From: Leptodactylus fallax
Lineage: Eukaryota; Chordata; Amphibia; Anura; Leptodactylidae
Reading direction: 5' to 3'
Assembly: GCA_947044405.1 (NCBI GenBank)
Contig: CAMRHE010000156.1
Location: 1,283,001-1,347,000 of the forward strand
DNA: 64,000 nucleotides
Shown: piece by piece, positions 34,323 to 46,394 of the stretch
Layout: each line of letters opens with the position of its first letter
Numbering within the stretch: the stretch's first letter is position 1
Notes under the pieces: model-generated
Seen by the model: the letters and a program-made list of their open reading frames with translations, nothing else
Told to the model about the DNA's origin: nothing
Databases searched by the model: none
Made by a program: the position numbers and the translations under genes

Positions 34323-34747
34323 AAGAGGACCTTTCATGTCCTCATGCATATGCAGTTTTATTTACCGCTAGAAAGCCAACAGTGCGCTAAATTCAGCTCA
34401 TTTTGTTTGCTTTCCCATTATGTGCCCCGGGATTGGAGATATCGGTGCCGTTAATTTCGGCACCGATATCTCCCCACTGTCAGAAGGGCGTTCCTCACTG
34501 ACAGTACAGGGCTATGGACGAGTACTGGCGGTGGGTGGCGCTCCTCAAAGCCCAGAGATGACGCTGATCTATGAGGTACGCCCTTCTGACAGTGGGGAGA
34601 TATATTGGTGTCGAAATTAACAGCACCGACATCTACAATCCCGGGGCACATAACGGGAAAGCCAACAGTACGCTGAATTTAGCACACTGTTGGCTTTCTA
34701 GCGGTAAATAAAACTGCATATGCAGAAGGACATGAAAGGTCATATCC
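34323..34747. mobile_element. Short inverted-repeat element, AAAGAGGACCTTTCATG ends
   Basis: The left arm AAAGAGGACCTTTCATGTCC...GCATATGCAGTTTTATTTAC is inverted on the right (GTAAATAAAACTGCATATGC, GGACATGAAAGGTC). The middle holds further palindromes (GGCACCGATATCTCCCC, GTCAGAAGGGCG and their complements), making a multi-hairpin structure. Non-coding. Confidence 0.8.
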
Positions 34748-34789
34748 TATAATATTCTGTGTAAACTTCGTACAAAATATATTTTCCCA

Positions 34790-34885
34790 TCACCCACGAC
34801 AGCACCCAGAGAGGATCCGCCCCCCAGGGACAGGAAACTTACGGTATAAAAAGGTGGAGCCTCTCCTACCCCTCAGTTGTTTCCT
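34790..34885. repeat. DIRS left inverted terminal repeat
   Basis: It matches the complement of 39363-39460 over about 95 bp. It includes a TATA-like word (GGTATAAAAAGGTGG, about 34850) that may serve as promoter. Confidence 0.85.
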
Positions 34886-35241
34886 GTCCCTGGAGGGAGA
34901 CCTAGGTGCCTGCTTGAGGCAGGCTTACCTGATGGCATAGGAAAGAGTTGGTCCTGGTAAGGGTTGCCTCTCTTCTTCCATGGGTGGCTGTTAGCTGTGG
35001 CCTGGTCTGGAGTCAATGCCGTCCCCCCAGCTATGCGCCGCTGGTGTTCCAGGTGCGGGGCTTCCGATATCCATGCAGAAGGAGTGTGTTTCTTCTGATT
35101 TAGGCCGCAGGAGTTCCAGGCCTGCAGGGAAACACATGGAGGTGCCAGCCCAGAAGGAGGGGGCGTGGCTTGCTGGAAACTACGGCGTGGCTTCCGATGG
35201 AAGGGGCGTGACCTAGCGGCTGAATGGCCATATAATGCAGG

Positions 35242-36539
35242 TTGAGGGACGGTGAAGCTGCTAAGCAGTTCCTGGCCCTCCCTGCACTGAGAAGACTTCT
35301 CTACAGTATGGAAGAGCAGAAGCAGCTACAGCTGCAGTCGCCGTCCCAGCAGCTGCCAGCAAGAGGAAGACCCCAAGATGGAGGGCAAGATGAAGGTCCA
35401 CCTCCGCCTTCCTCGGTATTCTAGGGGATGTAAGTGGCTGCGTGCCAACCCTTTTATTATTTTTTATTGATTAATTGGTCCCCCTGTCTTTTGGCGAAAT
35501 CTAAGAATAAGGAATGTGCCATATGTAGAACTAAACTTTCTTCTTCTTATGAGAAAAAGCTTTGCCCATCATGCATTGATAGAACTATTGCTGAGGAGTC
35601 CCCATCATTCTTACAGGGTATCAGATCTATGATACAGGAGGAGGTCAGGTTGTTCCCTTAAGGGTAAAGGTGGCCAGAAAAAGAAGTCCAGTTCCTCTAC
35701 CCAGGGTCATGACTCCTCTTCTGAGGGGGAGTTCGTTCAGGTCGAAAGTGGAGAATTATCCCATGATGCCTCTTCTTCCTCCATAACTGATGTAGAGGGA
35801 GGACACTCATGTTTTCCAATAGAGGACACTGACAAGATGCTCAAAGCCATTCGAGCGACTATGGTGATTGAGGACTCTAGACCCTTCCATTCTATGCAGG
35901 ACATTGTTTGGAGGTTCATCACAGGAGACACTTTCCAGTCCATAAAAATATTACATCGCTTATCAAGAGGAAATGGAAAAAGCCGTTCAAGAAGGGTTTT
36001 GTTCCTAGAGGAGTTAAGCATAAATACCGTTTGAAGAGGGAGCTTGGGATAATGTACCAAAAATTGATGTTGCCATAGCCACAGCCTCCAGGAAGTCAGC
36101 ACTGCCTTTCGAGGACCTAGGTACCCTGAAGGATCCCTTAGACAAGAAAGCAGAAAGCTTCCTAAGGCATTCTTGAGAGTCAGTAGGAGCATCCCTCAAG
36201 CCCAATATAGCGGCTACCTGTACTGAAAGATCCCTTATGATCTGGCTAAGGAAGCTGGAAGATCAATTAAGGGATAAGGCCCCAAGAGAGCAGATTCTGT
36301 CAGCCCTGCCGACTATTAGAAAAACTGCAGATTTTTTGGCAGATGCTTCAGTGGATACTGTAAGATTATCAGCTCGCTCCCTTGCCCTGACCATCTCTGG
36401 GAGAAGAGCTATATGCCTGAAGAGTTGGACGGGTGATGTAAGGTCTAAGACCCGGCTGTGCAATCTGCCCTGTGACAGTGAATATCTATTTGGACCAGCC
36501 TTGGATGACATCTTAGCTAAGGCAGCTGATAAAAAGTGA
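35242..36539 (+). pseudogene. DIRS gag-like gene, multiply frameshifted
   Basis: Pieces in several frames. 35434-35661 holds a CxxC...CxxC pair (CAICRTKL, CPSCIDRT). 36237-36539 is the conserved DIRS gag C-terminus (SARSLALTISGRRAICLKSW, then GDVRSKTRLCNLP and FGPALDDIL). The intervening part is broken. It would encode the particle protein. Confidence 0.75.
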
Positions 36540-38196
36540 GGTTTTTGTCAAGTCCAGAGATAATAGCTGGTCGGAAACCAATAAGAAAGAAAAGTGGTTC
36601 TTATTTAGCAACTCACCCTGTAATAAAGATCCAAGACCCAATAGGCAATGACACCAGGCCCCGGGTAGGGGGGAGACTGAGGAAATTACTTCCTGCCTGG
36701 AGGAAAATTTCATCAAGCCCTTGGATCCTGGATACGGTGGGAGTAGGCCTGAAGTTGGAGTTCTCCGCCTTCAAGTTTTCAGATTACCAGAACTCAGACT
36801 TCCCTAACCTCTCAATCGGCTCTGGAATTGGAAGTGAAGAGCCTGATCTTGAAAGGGGTGCTGATTCCAGTTCCCCAGGAAGAGGAGAGGCAGAGGTTTT
36901 ATTCCCATCTGTTCTTGGTAAGGAAACTCGATGGCTCCTACAGAACCATAATAAATCTAAGGAGGTTAAATTACTATCTGTCTTACAAGAAATTCCGGAT
37001 GGAGACAGTACAGTCAGCAGTGAGATTAACTCCCAATTGTTGGATGGCGGTGATAGATCTGAAAGACGCTTATTGCCATGGTCCAATTTTTCCAGGTCAC
37101 CAGAGGTTCTTGCGAGTAGCAGTAGAGATGGGAAGGGTGGTTCAGCATTACCAATATCAGGCCCTTCCTTTTAGAATCTCCATAGCCCCAAGAGTCTTTA
37201 CCAAAATAGTGGCAGAAATAGGGGAACATGGAAGAGAGAAAGACGTTCTGTTTATTCCATATCTAGACGACTTTCTCATTGTGGCAAGATCCAGAATAGA
37301 ATGTTTAGAAAGTGTCAGAGTAGTACTGGACATTCTGGAGGAATTAGGTTGGATGGTGAATCTAGAGAAGTCAAGTTTAGTTCCCTCTCAACAGAAAAAG
37401 TTTCTAGGGATCATTCTAGATTCCACGGCTCAGAGATGTCTTCTCCCTCCAGAGAAAATAGAAGGGGTTCTGTCTCTAGTAAAAAACCTGATCCAGTCCC
37501 CCAGGGTCACTATAAGAAAGGCTATGTCCATCCTGGGGACTCTCACGGCCTGTATTCCAGCAGTACCTTGGGCTCAGAGCCACTCCCGAGACCTGCAGTG
37601 GGAAATCCTGGCAGCCTGGCGTCAGGAAGAGAAAATACTCGACAAATTTATGTGGGTGTCTCGGCCAACGAGAAACCCTAGGTTGGTGGTTAGTCAGGGG
37701 TCACCTAGAAATTGAAGTTCCCTGGAAGATCTCAGACCCCATAATTATTACCATGGATGCCAGCCCTTAGGGGTGAAGTGCCCACATGGGGGATCAGGTG
37801 TTCCAGGGCTGCTGGTCTCAGGCCTTCTCGAATCAGAGGGAACTAATGGCGGTTTTGGAGACCTTGAAAGCCGTAGGTCAGGGTATGCAGAATCGCCATG
37901 TAAGGATCATGTCCAACAATATGACTACAGTTTCATATATAAACAGGCAAGGGGGTACGAGGTCCCTTCCCTTTATGAAAATAATGGCCTGGATTCTACA
38001 TCTTTCAGAGCCTCTGGTTCTCTCCTTGTCCACTCTGCATATCAGGGGGTCAGACCATTTCAGAACAGATTTCTTGAGCCGTCACAGTCTGAATCAGAGC
38101 GAGTGGGAATTGAACCCGTCCATCTTATTAGAGATCACAAGGGTTTGGGGGGTCAGGGCCCCATTCTCCACCCGGAGTCCAGCCACTTACATTTGA
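36536..38196 (+). pseudogene. DIRS reverse transcriptase and RNase H, frameshifted
   Basis: The leader GGRLRKLLPAWRKISSSPWI lies in one frame (36536 onward). The RT core is in the 36828-37715 frame: HLFLVRKLDGSYRTIINLRR, catalytic Asp in AVIDLKDAYCH, ALPFRISIAPRVFTK and YLDD. RNase H is in a third frame, 37786-38196: RELMAVLETLK, SNNMTTVSYINRQGGTRS and HIRGSDHFRTDFLSR. In RNase H the Glu of the REL motif is present, but a residue expected to be Asp (in SNN) reads Asn. At least two frameshifts separate the parts. Confidence 0.9.
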
Positions 38197-38249
38197 CGGC
38201 CTGGAATTTGAGCGGAGATTACTAGCCTCAAAAGGTTTTTCTCAGAATC

Positions 38250-39137
38250 TCATTTCCACTCTTCTAAAAAGCAGAAAACCGGTCACTACTAAAATATACG
38301 CTAGGACTTGATTTCGGTTTTTTGAATTTCTAGGGGGTCCTCCGAGGGAGCTTAGGGATATACCTAGAAAACAGATTCTAGAGTTCCTTCAGAAGGGGCT
38401 AGAAAAGGGGCTCTCTACCAGCACCTTAAGAGTCCAGGTTTCGGCCCTTTGTGCTCTGCTAAACGTTAAATTGGCTGACGATGACTGGGTGATTAGGGTC
38501 ATAAAGGCGGCCTCTAGAAGTAGACCTGTTGTTAGTTCCTCCCTGGGACTTGAACCTAGTTCTGTCCGCCTTAACTAAACCTCCCTTTGAACCAATGGAC
38601 TCTATCCCTATTAAAAATTTATCCCTGAAAGTGATTCTTTTAGTGGCCCTTACCTCAGCACGCCGCATAGGGGAATTACAGGCTCTATCAGTTAATCCAC
38701 CCTTTACTGTTATTACAGAGGACAGGGTAATAATTAAACCAGACCCAGCTTTTTTGCCTAGAGTAGCCTCAAAATTTCATAGATCTCAGAAGATAGTTCT
38801 CCCCTCCCTCTGTGCTAACCCGAGTAATGCTAAAGAGCAGGAATACCACTGTTTGGATGTAAGACGTTACCTAATCCAGTATTTGTCCTCTACTTTTTCC
38901 TGGAGGAAATCTACTTCCCTTTTTGTTCTCTTTTCAGGTCCCAACAAAGGGAAGTCGGCCTCTAAATGTAGTCTGGCTAGGTGGGCCGAGAGAGCTGATG
39001 CTTCCATAGAATCTATCTGCAAAGCGGCAACCTGGTCTTCACCTTCTACCTTTTTTCGCCATTATAGGCTGGACATTGGGGTTTCTGCTGATCTTTCTTT
39101 TGGAAGGAAAGTTTTACAAGCGGTGGTCCCTCCCTAG
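38250..39137 (+). pseudogene. DIRS tyrosine recombinase, one stop and one frameshift
   Basis: An integrase of the tyrosine-recombinase type that would insert the circular DNA. The N-terminal core-binding part is readable from about 38250 (LISTLLKSRKP, ILEFLQKGLEKGLSTSTLRV) with a TGA where Trp is expected near 38310. The frame changes near 38528. The catalytic part 38529-39137 is open: Arg in LTSARRIGELQALS, then SICKAATWSSPSTFFRHYRL with the presumed nucleophilic Tyr. It ends just before the internal complementary region. Confidence 0.9.
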
Positions 39138-39154
39138 TTTTTTCCTATTTTATT

Positions 39155-39240
39155 CTCTCTGGGTGCTGTCGTGGGTGATGGGAAAAAATGGTAATTACTT
39201 ACCGGTAATTGGATTTTCCAGAACCCACAACAGCACCGTC
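39155..39240. repeat. DIRS internal complementary region
   Basis: The first half (CTCTGGGTGCTGTCGTGGGT...GGGAAAA) is the complement of the left end. The second half (AATGGTAATTACTTACCGGT...CCAGAACCCA) is the complement of the right end. Together they mirror the circle junction, as required for DIRS DNA synthesis. Confidence 0.9.
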
Positions 39241-39362
39241 CTTTATAACTCCCTTTTTTCTTGGTGATGGACTTTTGTTTGGCACTGGGTGTTGCAAGCA
39301 AAAAAAAAATGTTTTGACCTTAGGGTCATGAGTTACAAGTTAACTGGAGTCTCTCTTTCGCT

Positions 39363-39497
39363 TCTATAAAACAACTGAGGGGTAGGAGAGTCTCCACCTT
39401 TTTATACTGTAGGTTTCCTGTCCCTGGGGGCGGATCCTCTCTGGGTGCTGTCTTGGGTTCTGGAAAATCCAATTACCGGTAAGTAATTACCATTTTT
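39363..39497. repeat. DIRS right inverted terminal repeat with outer extension
   Basis: It matches the left repeat and adds about 35 outer bases (GGAAAATCCAATTACCGGTA...), absent from the left end but present in the internal complementary region. Confidence 0.85.
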
Positions 39498-40168
39498 CTG
39501 TCAAGGTATCAACACATGGCTACTGCTTTTTTTTGTCCTCCTTCTCTTCTTTTTCCAAATAAATGAGAGATATAATTAGTGGTGTACAACTGAGGTATAG
39601 TAATACAATCAGACTCTTTTGGCGTCATTAAAATGATGGTCGCTAACCATTAATGTAAATGAAAAAACTGCTGGCCCAATGTGCTACCAGCACACAATTA
39701 TGTGGCTTTACCTGAACAGGATATTGCTGGAACCTTATATTATTTATTTATTATTTTAATGCTACAGATAGCCGCTAATTCTTAGTACTTCCTACAGGCC
39801 GAGGAAGGTGGGAGGAAAAAAAAAATTACTTTCTTGTCCCCGGTCCTCCGGTGTCTCCCAGCGCGGTCGGGTCCTGCTGCTCCACTGTCTTGTTTTGCTG
39901 ATAGTCCCTGGGTACTTCCACCTGAAGAAAACATCGGAGCAGCAGGACCGCAATGGGAGTTTTTTCACCTTCCCCGACCTAATATATAAAAAATAAACAA
40001 ATAATAAAGTATCCTGGACAACCCCTTTTAAGATCCAAAATGCGAATTAATTTCCTGGTGGGAACTAACGTTTGTGAAGTTGTAAATAAGTTCTCTATTC
40101 ATTAGTCAGATTAGAGCAATAATGACATTTCTAAAACTTCTATTTTCTCTATTAAAATTCATTCATAG
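39498..40168. other. Intronic sequence with short-repeat ends
   Basis: No exon is seen before 40169. GTATCCTGGACAACCCCTTTTAAG (about 40008-40031) is a typical end of dispersed frog elements. An imperfect hairpin (GGTCCTGCTGCTCC with GGAGCAGCAGGACC) lies at 39868-39950. Confidence 0.5.
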
Positions 40169-40288
40169 TTGCCTGAAAAGCTTGTGAAAAAATACGACTG
40201 GATTAAGCAGTGGAGACTCTGGCATTCGAATGGGAGCAAAAAACTATGGGTGTGGCTGAAGGAGTCTTTGGAGCTGCTTAAGAAAAAG
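40169..40288 (+). CDS. otulin: OTULIN-type deubiquitinase, internal coding exon
   Basis: OTULIN is the cytosolic OTU-family protease that removes Met1-linked (linear) ubiquitin chains made by LUBAC, restraining NF-kB signalling. This 120-bp exon has an AG acceptor just before 40169 and a GT donor at 40289, both in phase 0. It encodes 40 residues starting LPEKLVKKYDWIKQW and ending KESLELLKKK, which I recognise as the helical segment upstream of the last two OTULIN exons. The first half is close to mammalian OTULIN; the middle (HSNGSKKLWVW) is diverged. Exons further upstream, including the one with the catalytic cysteine, were not found in this window. Confidence 0.85.
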
Positions 40289-43200
40289 GTAGATTTATTG
40301 TTTGTTTGAATTCACAAAATCCTAAAGTCATTTACTTATTCATTTAGGCCTTGAACTGAACTCTGCTAGTGTGGTGAAAACCATTTACAAAGTTACATTA
40401 TGTTTCTTGGTTATTTATCTTCCTTATAAATGCTTCTGATACAGGTACTAACAGCATCATGTTTTAATAAATAAATAAATAATAAACGGGTATACCAATA
40501 CATACTGGCCAAATTGACACCCATTTGACATACGCTGAACATTATGCCGTATGGATATGTATACAATATATTTTGAGACCAAACGACTGTATTTTGCCTT
40601 GCTGGGCTGCTTATCACTATAGAGGATGTTAGCATTCCTTCAGTGCAGTAGTGGTACTGGAATTCATGTAAAATCCACCAGCAGATGTCAACCTCCTGTA
40701 TCTGCAATACGTTGGTGAAATACAGTTGTCCTTAAATGGCACCCTGGGTATTTGAAACTCTCTAAAGTACTGTCTGTCCCTGCTGCCTGGCTCTTGCCTT
40801 GAACTTAGGGCCCTCTTAACTCTCAGCCAGGGATATATGCTCACATAGCAGCAGGCCTCAGGCAGGAGCTAGACACTGATAGATGATTGGTGGTAGGGGA
40901 TCCCCACATTGATATTCAGAAGATGGAGCTGGGGAGGGAGAATACTGGATGGCCTGCCTCTGTGTCATCTCAGCCCCCGGTTGTATCTGTGTAATTATAA
41001 ACTGGGTAATTTGTTAAAATATTTTTCTAATTTATTATATGGATCTGTAGACTGGTTCAGACTAGTTACTGCAGGCCCATAGTAGCTCAGGGGCCCATGC
41101 ACAGACATTCTGAGCTGACCCTAAAGCCATGTACCCTCTGTAAGTCTGAAAAATGCTGCAAGCTGAATTTATGTCTGGCAATGTCATTTAAAAAAAAACT
41201 GACACCCAACGGGCCCCATTTTAGTCAATATGATGCCTCTGGATCTACTTGTATCCGCCATTGTTTCCATCTTCCATCAGACCATTTCTCTGTTTTTCTG
41301 GTCGTCCTGCAAACCAAAAGAATGCACTTCCTTGCGCAGGTACAAACCTTTCTTTATTGCACTGTGTAGCTGAAGCACAGTGTGGCTCTTTTGTTTTTAA
41401 TGATTCTTGATATATGTTAATACTATTCCTACATTAAACAGTAAAGATATTTTAGCAAAATGAACATCTGGGTTTATCTTTCATTGCTTTGCTAATCTGC
41501 TTTGAAATGTCACCATAATGGATTTGTCAAGAGCCAGCTGCCAAGTGTACTGTTTTGCGGTTCTTTTTTCAGATGTAGAAAAAAATGAACATGGTGCTTG
41601 AAATATTCATTAAAGCAAAATATGCTATATCAAAATTATATTTTTATATTTTCTTTATATAGTGTATCCCTTTCTGGACCGAGGGTCATTCATGCGTCAA
41701 CACTTAGGCCAAATGGATTGCTTTACATATCAATATCTTTTTAACAAATTTATATACCTCCACTTTTTACCTGGTTTTTCAGGACACATGGTGCTTGCAC
41801 CCCCCCCCCCCCAACATTTTTTTTTTCATTCAAGCAGAAAAATGGTCTAAAATGTTTTAAAAAAAAATGTGGGTTTTTTCCTGATAGTACACACTCATTT
41901 ATTTCTATTAGCCTGTACACATGACCGTGAATTACACGGTCCCGTGTGTGGGCCGACAGTCCAGAAGACAAGCAACGTTTTGCCTTTCTGCAGACAAAAT
42001 GCACTTTCCAAAAAGTAGATGTGAGGAATTCATACATACCACACATGTATATATTTACAGGTGCAGGTCTTTAAAGAAACGCCAAAATCACAGAAATGCA
42101 GCAACCAATCTTGTGCATGCAAATTAAATAGGGGCTTACATAAGAATATAAGTTTCTATCTCCTTATAAAAATTGTAACTCTATTGAATAATTATAATCT
42201 CTATACCTAACTAATGTGATAATTAGAGCCAGTTTCAGAATGGCGTGACATGGGCGCTTTATTGCTCACATATTATGGACACAGCCTTTTGACATTCCTG
42301 AGATTCTAGATTTGATGACCTACTGAAAGTCCAGGTGTTTTGTTTGTACTGTGGGTGGAAAAAAAAATACCCTCTATTATACCCATCTGAAATTTGCCAA
42401 AAACTGGGATTTTATATGGTGACATTCAATGGGCAAAAATGTCTTACCTGATTGATGGAACTTTTCTGCCTGTCAGAAGTGTTCTATACGTCATTCTCTA
42501 GTGATAATCATTATTGCTATTATTTTAGCATGTAACTGAGAGAGGCAGTCGGTGTATTTTACTCTTTAAAGATTAAGTATGAACAGGACAGGGTCAATTG
42601 TAAACTTTATTGATGACTTTTTGTATGTGTTGTGTGGAACTCCTTTTTTTTTTTTTTTTTTTTTTTTTCCGCTGCGACCTCGACAATGGTAAACGTCTGG
42701 GTCACAGCACCAATAAACTTCCTGGGTATGTTCAGTGGGGTATTACATAAGAATACCCCTCCGATTAGGCTTAGGGGGGTATTACATTACTTTTGCTCTC
42801 TGAAAAACGATATTGGGAATTGAGATCTACATTGGGATCTCCATGCCTGACAGCGTATTCACCAGCGAATCACTCTAGATCTGTAAAGAGATCATCTTGA
42901 AATGAATCCAAGATCATCTTCATAGCCCTAACTGATCCTGAGAAATCTGCATTAGTAAACGTCCTCTTCTACTGAAATGCCACCCTGGTCCGGGTGGCAG
43001 GAAAAGGGTTAATGTGTTTAAAAAAAAAAAACACCTGTGTAAATTTGGTATCCTTGGACTCTTACTTACCCATAGAATACAGATGACTTGTCATTTTGGC
43101 TGCAACATAAAAGCCGTAAAAAAAAGCCTGTTAGAATGTCGCACAAATACATTTTTTTTTCTTCAATTCCTCCACATTCAGATTTTTTTTTTCCAACTTT

Positions 43201-44155
43201 CTAGTACATAGTACAGAATATTAAATGGTACTATTCCAAGGTACAATTTGTCCTGCAAATATTAAGCCCTCATATGGCTCTGTGAATGGAAAAATAACAA
43301 AGTTGTGGGGTTTGGAACACAATGAGTCAAAAACAAAAACTGAAAAATGCCTCCGGCGGGAAGGGACTAGCGAATGGGTGCCTCTTGGCTTGCTTATACA
43401 GTACAAAGGAATTGTATATTCCCATTTAGACAATAGAAATTAACAGTGCAAAAAAAAAAAAGAAAAAGAAAACAAACAAAAACTAAGTGTACAATCTCAT
43501 GGTTTTAACACATGGACTCATATATAGAAAAATTCTTATCTTGATAGCATATGATCACCAACTTGCCCCAATTGTCCAGAAACTGTTTGTGCCCTTTTAT
43601 AAAGCCCCATAATCTCCCAGAATATTTTTCCAATAGTTCCCAATTTTGTCACAGACCTTGGCGGATTTAGTTGGTATTTTCGCCCTGGTAGACAACGCTT
43701 TTGTGCAGATGTAGTGCTTGTACAGTTTGATTCCATAGCAGCTACACTTGGAAGGCATATACTACTTTCTACCTATAACCTTGACCAGACTGTCATCTAT
43801 AGACAGGTTTTAAGTAGAGGAGTACAGCTCCAAAAAGTTTTCAGAAAAATGATCTAAAAGAGGAGTTCTTTAGAAGCTAGCATAGAACTGCGCAGTGTGT
43901 AATCGGTGTCACAATTTCATTGCCGTTTGTCCTGGTGTTTTCTGGACCTGACAATTTGAGATGGACACTTTTCACAAGAGACACCAGACGCCAGGCAGAA
44001 AAATATTAATTGTTGCTCAGAAATAATTTTTTTTGTATGTCCCACCCCCACCCCCAACCTGATAAATCTTTTATCTACATTACCTTTCTCTTATCCCCCA
44101 ATATGAGTCTTACCACAAGTTTTGTCATTCGTCTTTTTTCATTCTTTTTACCCAG
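40289..44155 (+). other. OTULIN intron with repeats
   Basis: A 3.9-kb intron. It contains the dispersed GACACCCAACGGGC repeat (about 41185-41310), a C run at 41801-41812, a T run at 42643-42668, GTTTCC/GGGTGGCA palindromic pieces and a diverged fragment of the TTAA element at about 42960-43440. No additional exon is recognised. Confidence 0.7.
42960..43440. mobile_element. Diverged fragment of the TTAA element family
   Basis: AATTTGTCCTGCAAATATTAAGCCCTC and TCTGTGAATGGAAAAATAACA match the sequence of copy A around 1425-1480. The fragment has no recognisable ends. Confidence 0.6.
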
Positions 44156-44422
44156 TGGTTGGAAATAACTGAAATACAGAACCCAGACAAGAAACAAGCT
44201 GCCTGTGATGAGGTCTTCCAGAATGAAGAGGAATACTGCTTGTATGAAGCAATAAAGTTTTTGATGCTGAAAACTGCTATTGACTTGTTTAATGCCAGTG
44301 AAGAGGGCAAGGAAGTTCCAGTTTTCTCGTGGCTATTGTTTGCTAGGAACACCTCTAATAATCCTTGTGAGTTTCTGCAGAATCACTTAAATCACGTGGG
44401 GCACTCTGGAGGACTTGAGCAG
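44156..44422 (+). CDS. otulin: OTULIN-type deubiquitinase, penultimate coding exon
   Basis: A 267-bp exon in phase 0 at both ends, preceded by a good polypyrimidine tract and CAG and followed by GTATGG. The 89 residues belong to the OTU catalytic domain: [51 protein letters not shown] and [14 protein letters not shown]. The order and spacing match vertebrate OTULIN. OTULINL, the catalytically dead paralogue, shares this fold, so this exon alone would not exclude it; the last exon favours OTULIN. No stop or frame damage. Confidence 0.88.
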
Positions 44423-45319
44423 GTATGGTTATCAAGAAGACACCTAGTAGTCACTTGTAACTTTTTAAAAGAGGAATCTACTTAAAAGGGCACTTGCATT
44501 ACTAGCTAAAAACATAGTGTCATCTGACATGTCAACCTGTCAAGTGCCTAACGAAAAGCTGGATATAGTTTGGTTGTGCAAAATCATTTTATGGGGTCAC
44601 TGCTGTTGTGTCCTGTATGGAAAACAAAAATAAGATCGGTTACTTGGTAAACCTGAAACATGCCAAGGTTTTAGAAAAAAAAAACAAAAAACCTGAAATA
44701 AATAGTCTATATTCTGCCCTTAACGTTCCTAATAGAAGACTGTGATTTTATTAGTGGCATCCTACCACTGTTTCTATTAGAAAAACACCTAGATCACAAC
44801 AAATCACATTATGATTTTGGTGTCTTTGTGATTCTGTTAGTGGCATCTCACCACTGTTTTTATTAATAAAACTTAAAGGGCTTTTCCCATGAACATTACC
44901 ATATGTAAGTTTTTAAACAATTTAAAAGTTAAACATTTCTGCATATATAAATAAACCTGTCGTAGAGTTTTACAGATTTTCTCCAGTCATCTTAATGGTG
45001 AAAGTCTGTTGTCTTGATCAGTTGCCAATGAATACATCTTCACTAATGTAAGTGAATGGAGTTGCATTGCAGTTGCAACCAAAATCACAGAGTATGCAAT
45101 GGCATTGTGTAACAACTGAGCAGGGGACATTTCAGCAGCGTTTTTTGGCTACAAATCGCTACATGGGGCCTTAGCCTAAAGGGCTTTTCCCACAAGAGCA
45201 CGTTATCTGCTAAAAATGGAGTAGGTGAAAACTTGCAGATCTGTGGGGGTCTTTAAAATATAACCTTTAATAAAGTCTCATTAAAAATGTCCCATTGTTA
45301 ATGTGCCTTTTGTTAAAGG

Positions 45320-45357
<38 letters not shown>

Positions 45358-46394
45358 CTGTAATTTTTTTTTTTTTGTTTTTTTAATTTTCTTTTAGTTA
45401 GTTCTCTTGTGTTCCTGGACACTTTCCTTTGTTTGTCACACTTAATGGTGATGGATTTTATGTACCAATATAGTATGTGCCCTTCTAAATAGTCTCTCCA
45501 GAGCTTCAGCTCTGTGTGCTGTGGGTTGCAGGGATAACTGGCAGGTGGCTACTCATCAGAATAGAGGGCATCCCTGTTTGCTCTGCCTCACGCTCTCTGG
45601 ATGCCTGTTTTGAAATCAGACAGGGCCGTGGCCGTGTTCTCTGCGGTGGTAGCAGTTCAATATGCTTGGGAAAGGTGGTAGACTCCCATTAAAGATTCTG
45701 ATTAGAGAAGTATTCAAAAATTCAATTTGGCAACTTCGCAGAATTTAGCGATATGATTCTATTCGATCCGAATTAAATTGCGGCGAATTGCGTAACAAAA
45801 ACAGCTATTTATTGGCTGCAGAGAGCTGGGGTGGGCGTCAAAATGTCGGAACCCCTTGGATGCCACGGTCATGTTTGACCGTGGCATCCAAGGTGTAAAC
45901 CCCCGATCAGTTATGGAGCAGGGTGTTAACTGTCAGTTACAGCTAACACCCTGCTCCATAACCGATCGGGGGATTTAACACCTTGGATGCAGCAATCAAA
46001 CATGCCGTGTGCGCTCATGAAGGGGTTAAAGGGATGTGACATCACAGGGCTGGCTGCTGATTGGCTGCACGCATGGCATTGTGGGTGATCCCGCGTTCCC
46101 AGAGTTCCTTGCCCCATGTCGTAATATGTACAGCAGCTGTTTTGAACTAAATGCGAATCGTTACCACGAAGCCTGAGGAAATTCGGATTCAATGCGAATC
46201 AAATTTTTCCTGAATTCCACTTCTGCAGCTTCGAATCGCTCATCTCTAATCTTAGACAAAGCATTTGGGTTACTCTGTGATTGTGTATAATGTGTGTGTA
46301 TGTGTATATATGTGTATATATATATGTATGTATGTATATTTATTATATAAAGATTATATATAGATTTATTTTCTTTTTATTTTATTTTTTTTAG
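44423..46394 (+). other. Last OTULIN intron with repeats
   Basis: A 2-kb intron carrying a fragment of the TTAA short element (44877-45060), an end fragment of the GGCCCCAC element (45155-45178), a TA microsatellite (about 45325-45355), a hAT-type short element (45702-46249) and a TG/TA microsatellite (46283-46335) close to the acceptor. Confidence 0.75.
45702..46249. mobile_element. hAT-type short element, TAGAGATGAGCGAA family, copy 1
   Basis: It ends TTCGAATCGCTCATCTCTA on the right; the left end is diverged (TAGAGAAGTATTC). Inside are GATATGATTCTATTCGATC and the two hairpins found also at 726-870. Copy 2 at 48961-49526 has the same order with clean ends. Confidence 0.75.

Larger units (their letters stand above)
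34782..39497 (+). mobile_element. DIRS-type tyrosine-recombinase retrotransposon
   Basis: 4.7 kb with inverted terminal repeats (left about 34790-34885, right about 39363-39460, sharing CAGCACCCAGAGAGGATCCG), gag-like, RT-RNase H and tyrosine-recombinase genes in that order. An internal complementary region at 39155-39240 joins the complements of both ends. This is the diagnostic DIRS architecture; these elements integrate as circles by recombinase without target duplication, and none is seen. All genes carry frameshifts or stops. It sits in or upstream of the OTULIN intron. Confidence 0.94.

Noticed and set aside
43014..43443. Open frames in the OTULIN intron considered as alternative exons
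   Set aside because: The sequence matches the internal part of the TTAA element (about 1425-1480), so it is repeat-derived.
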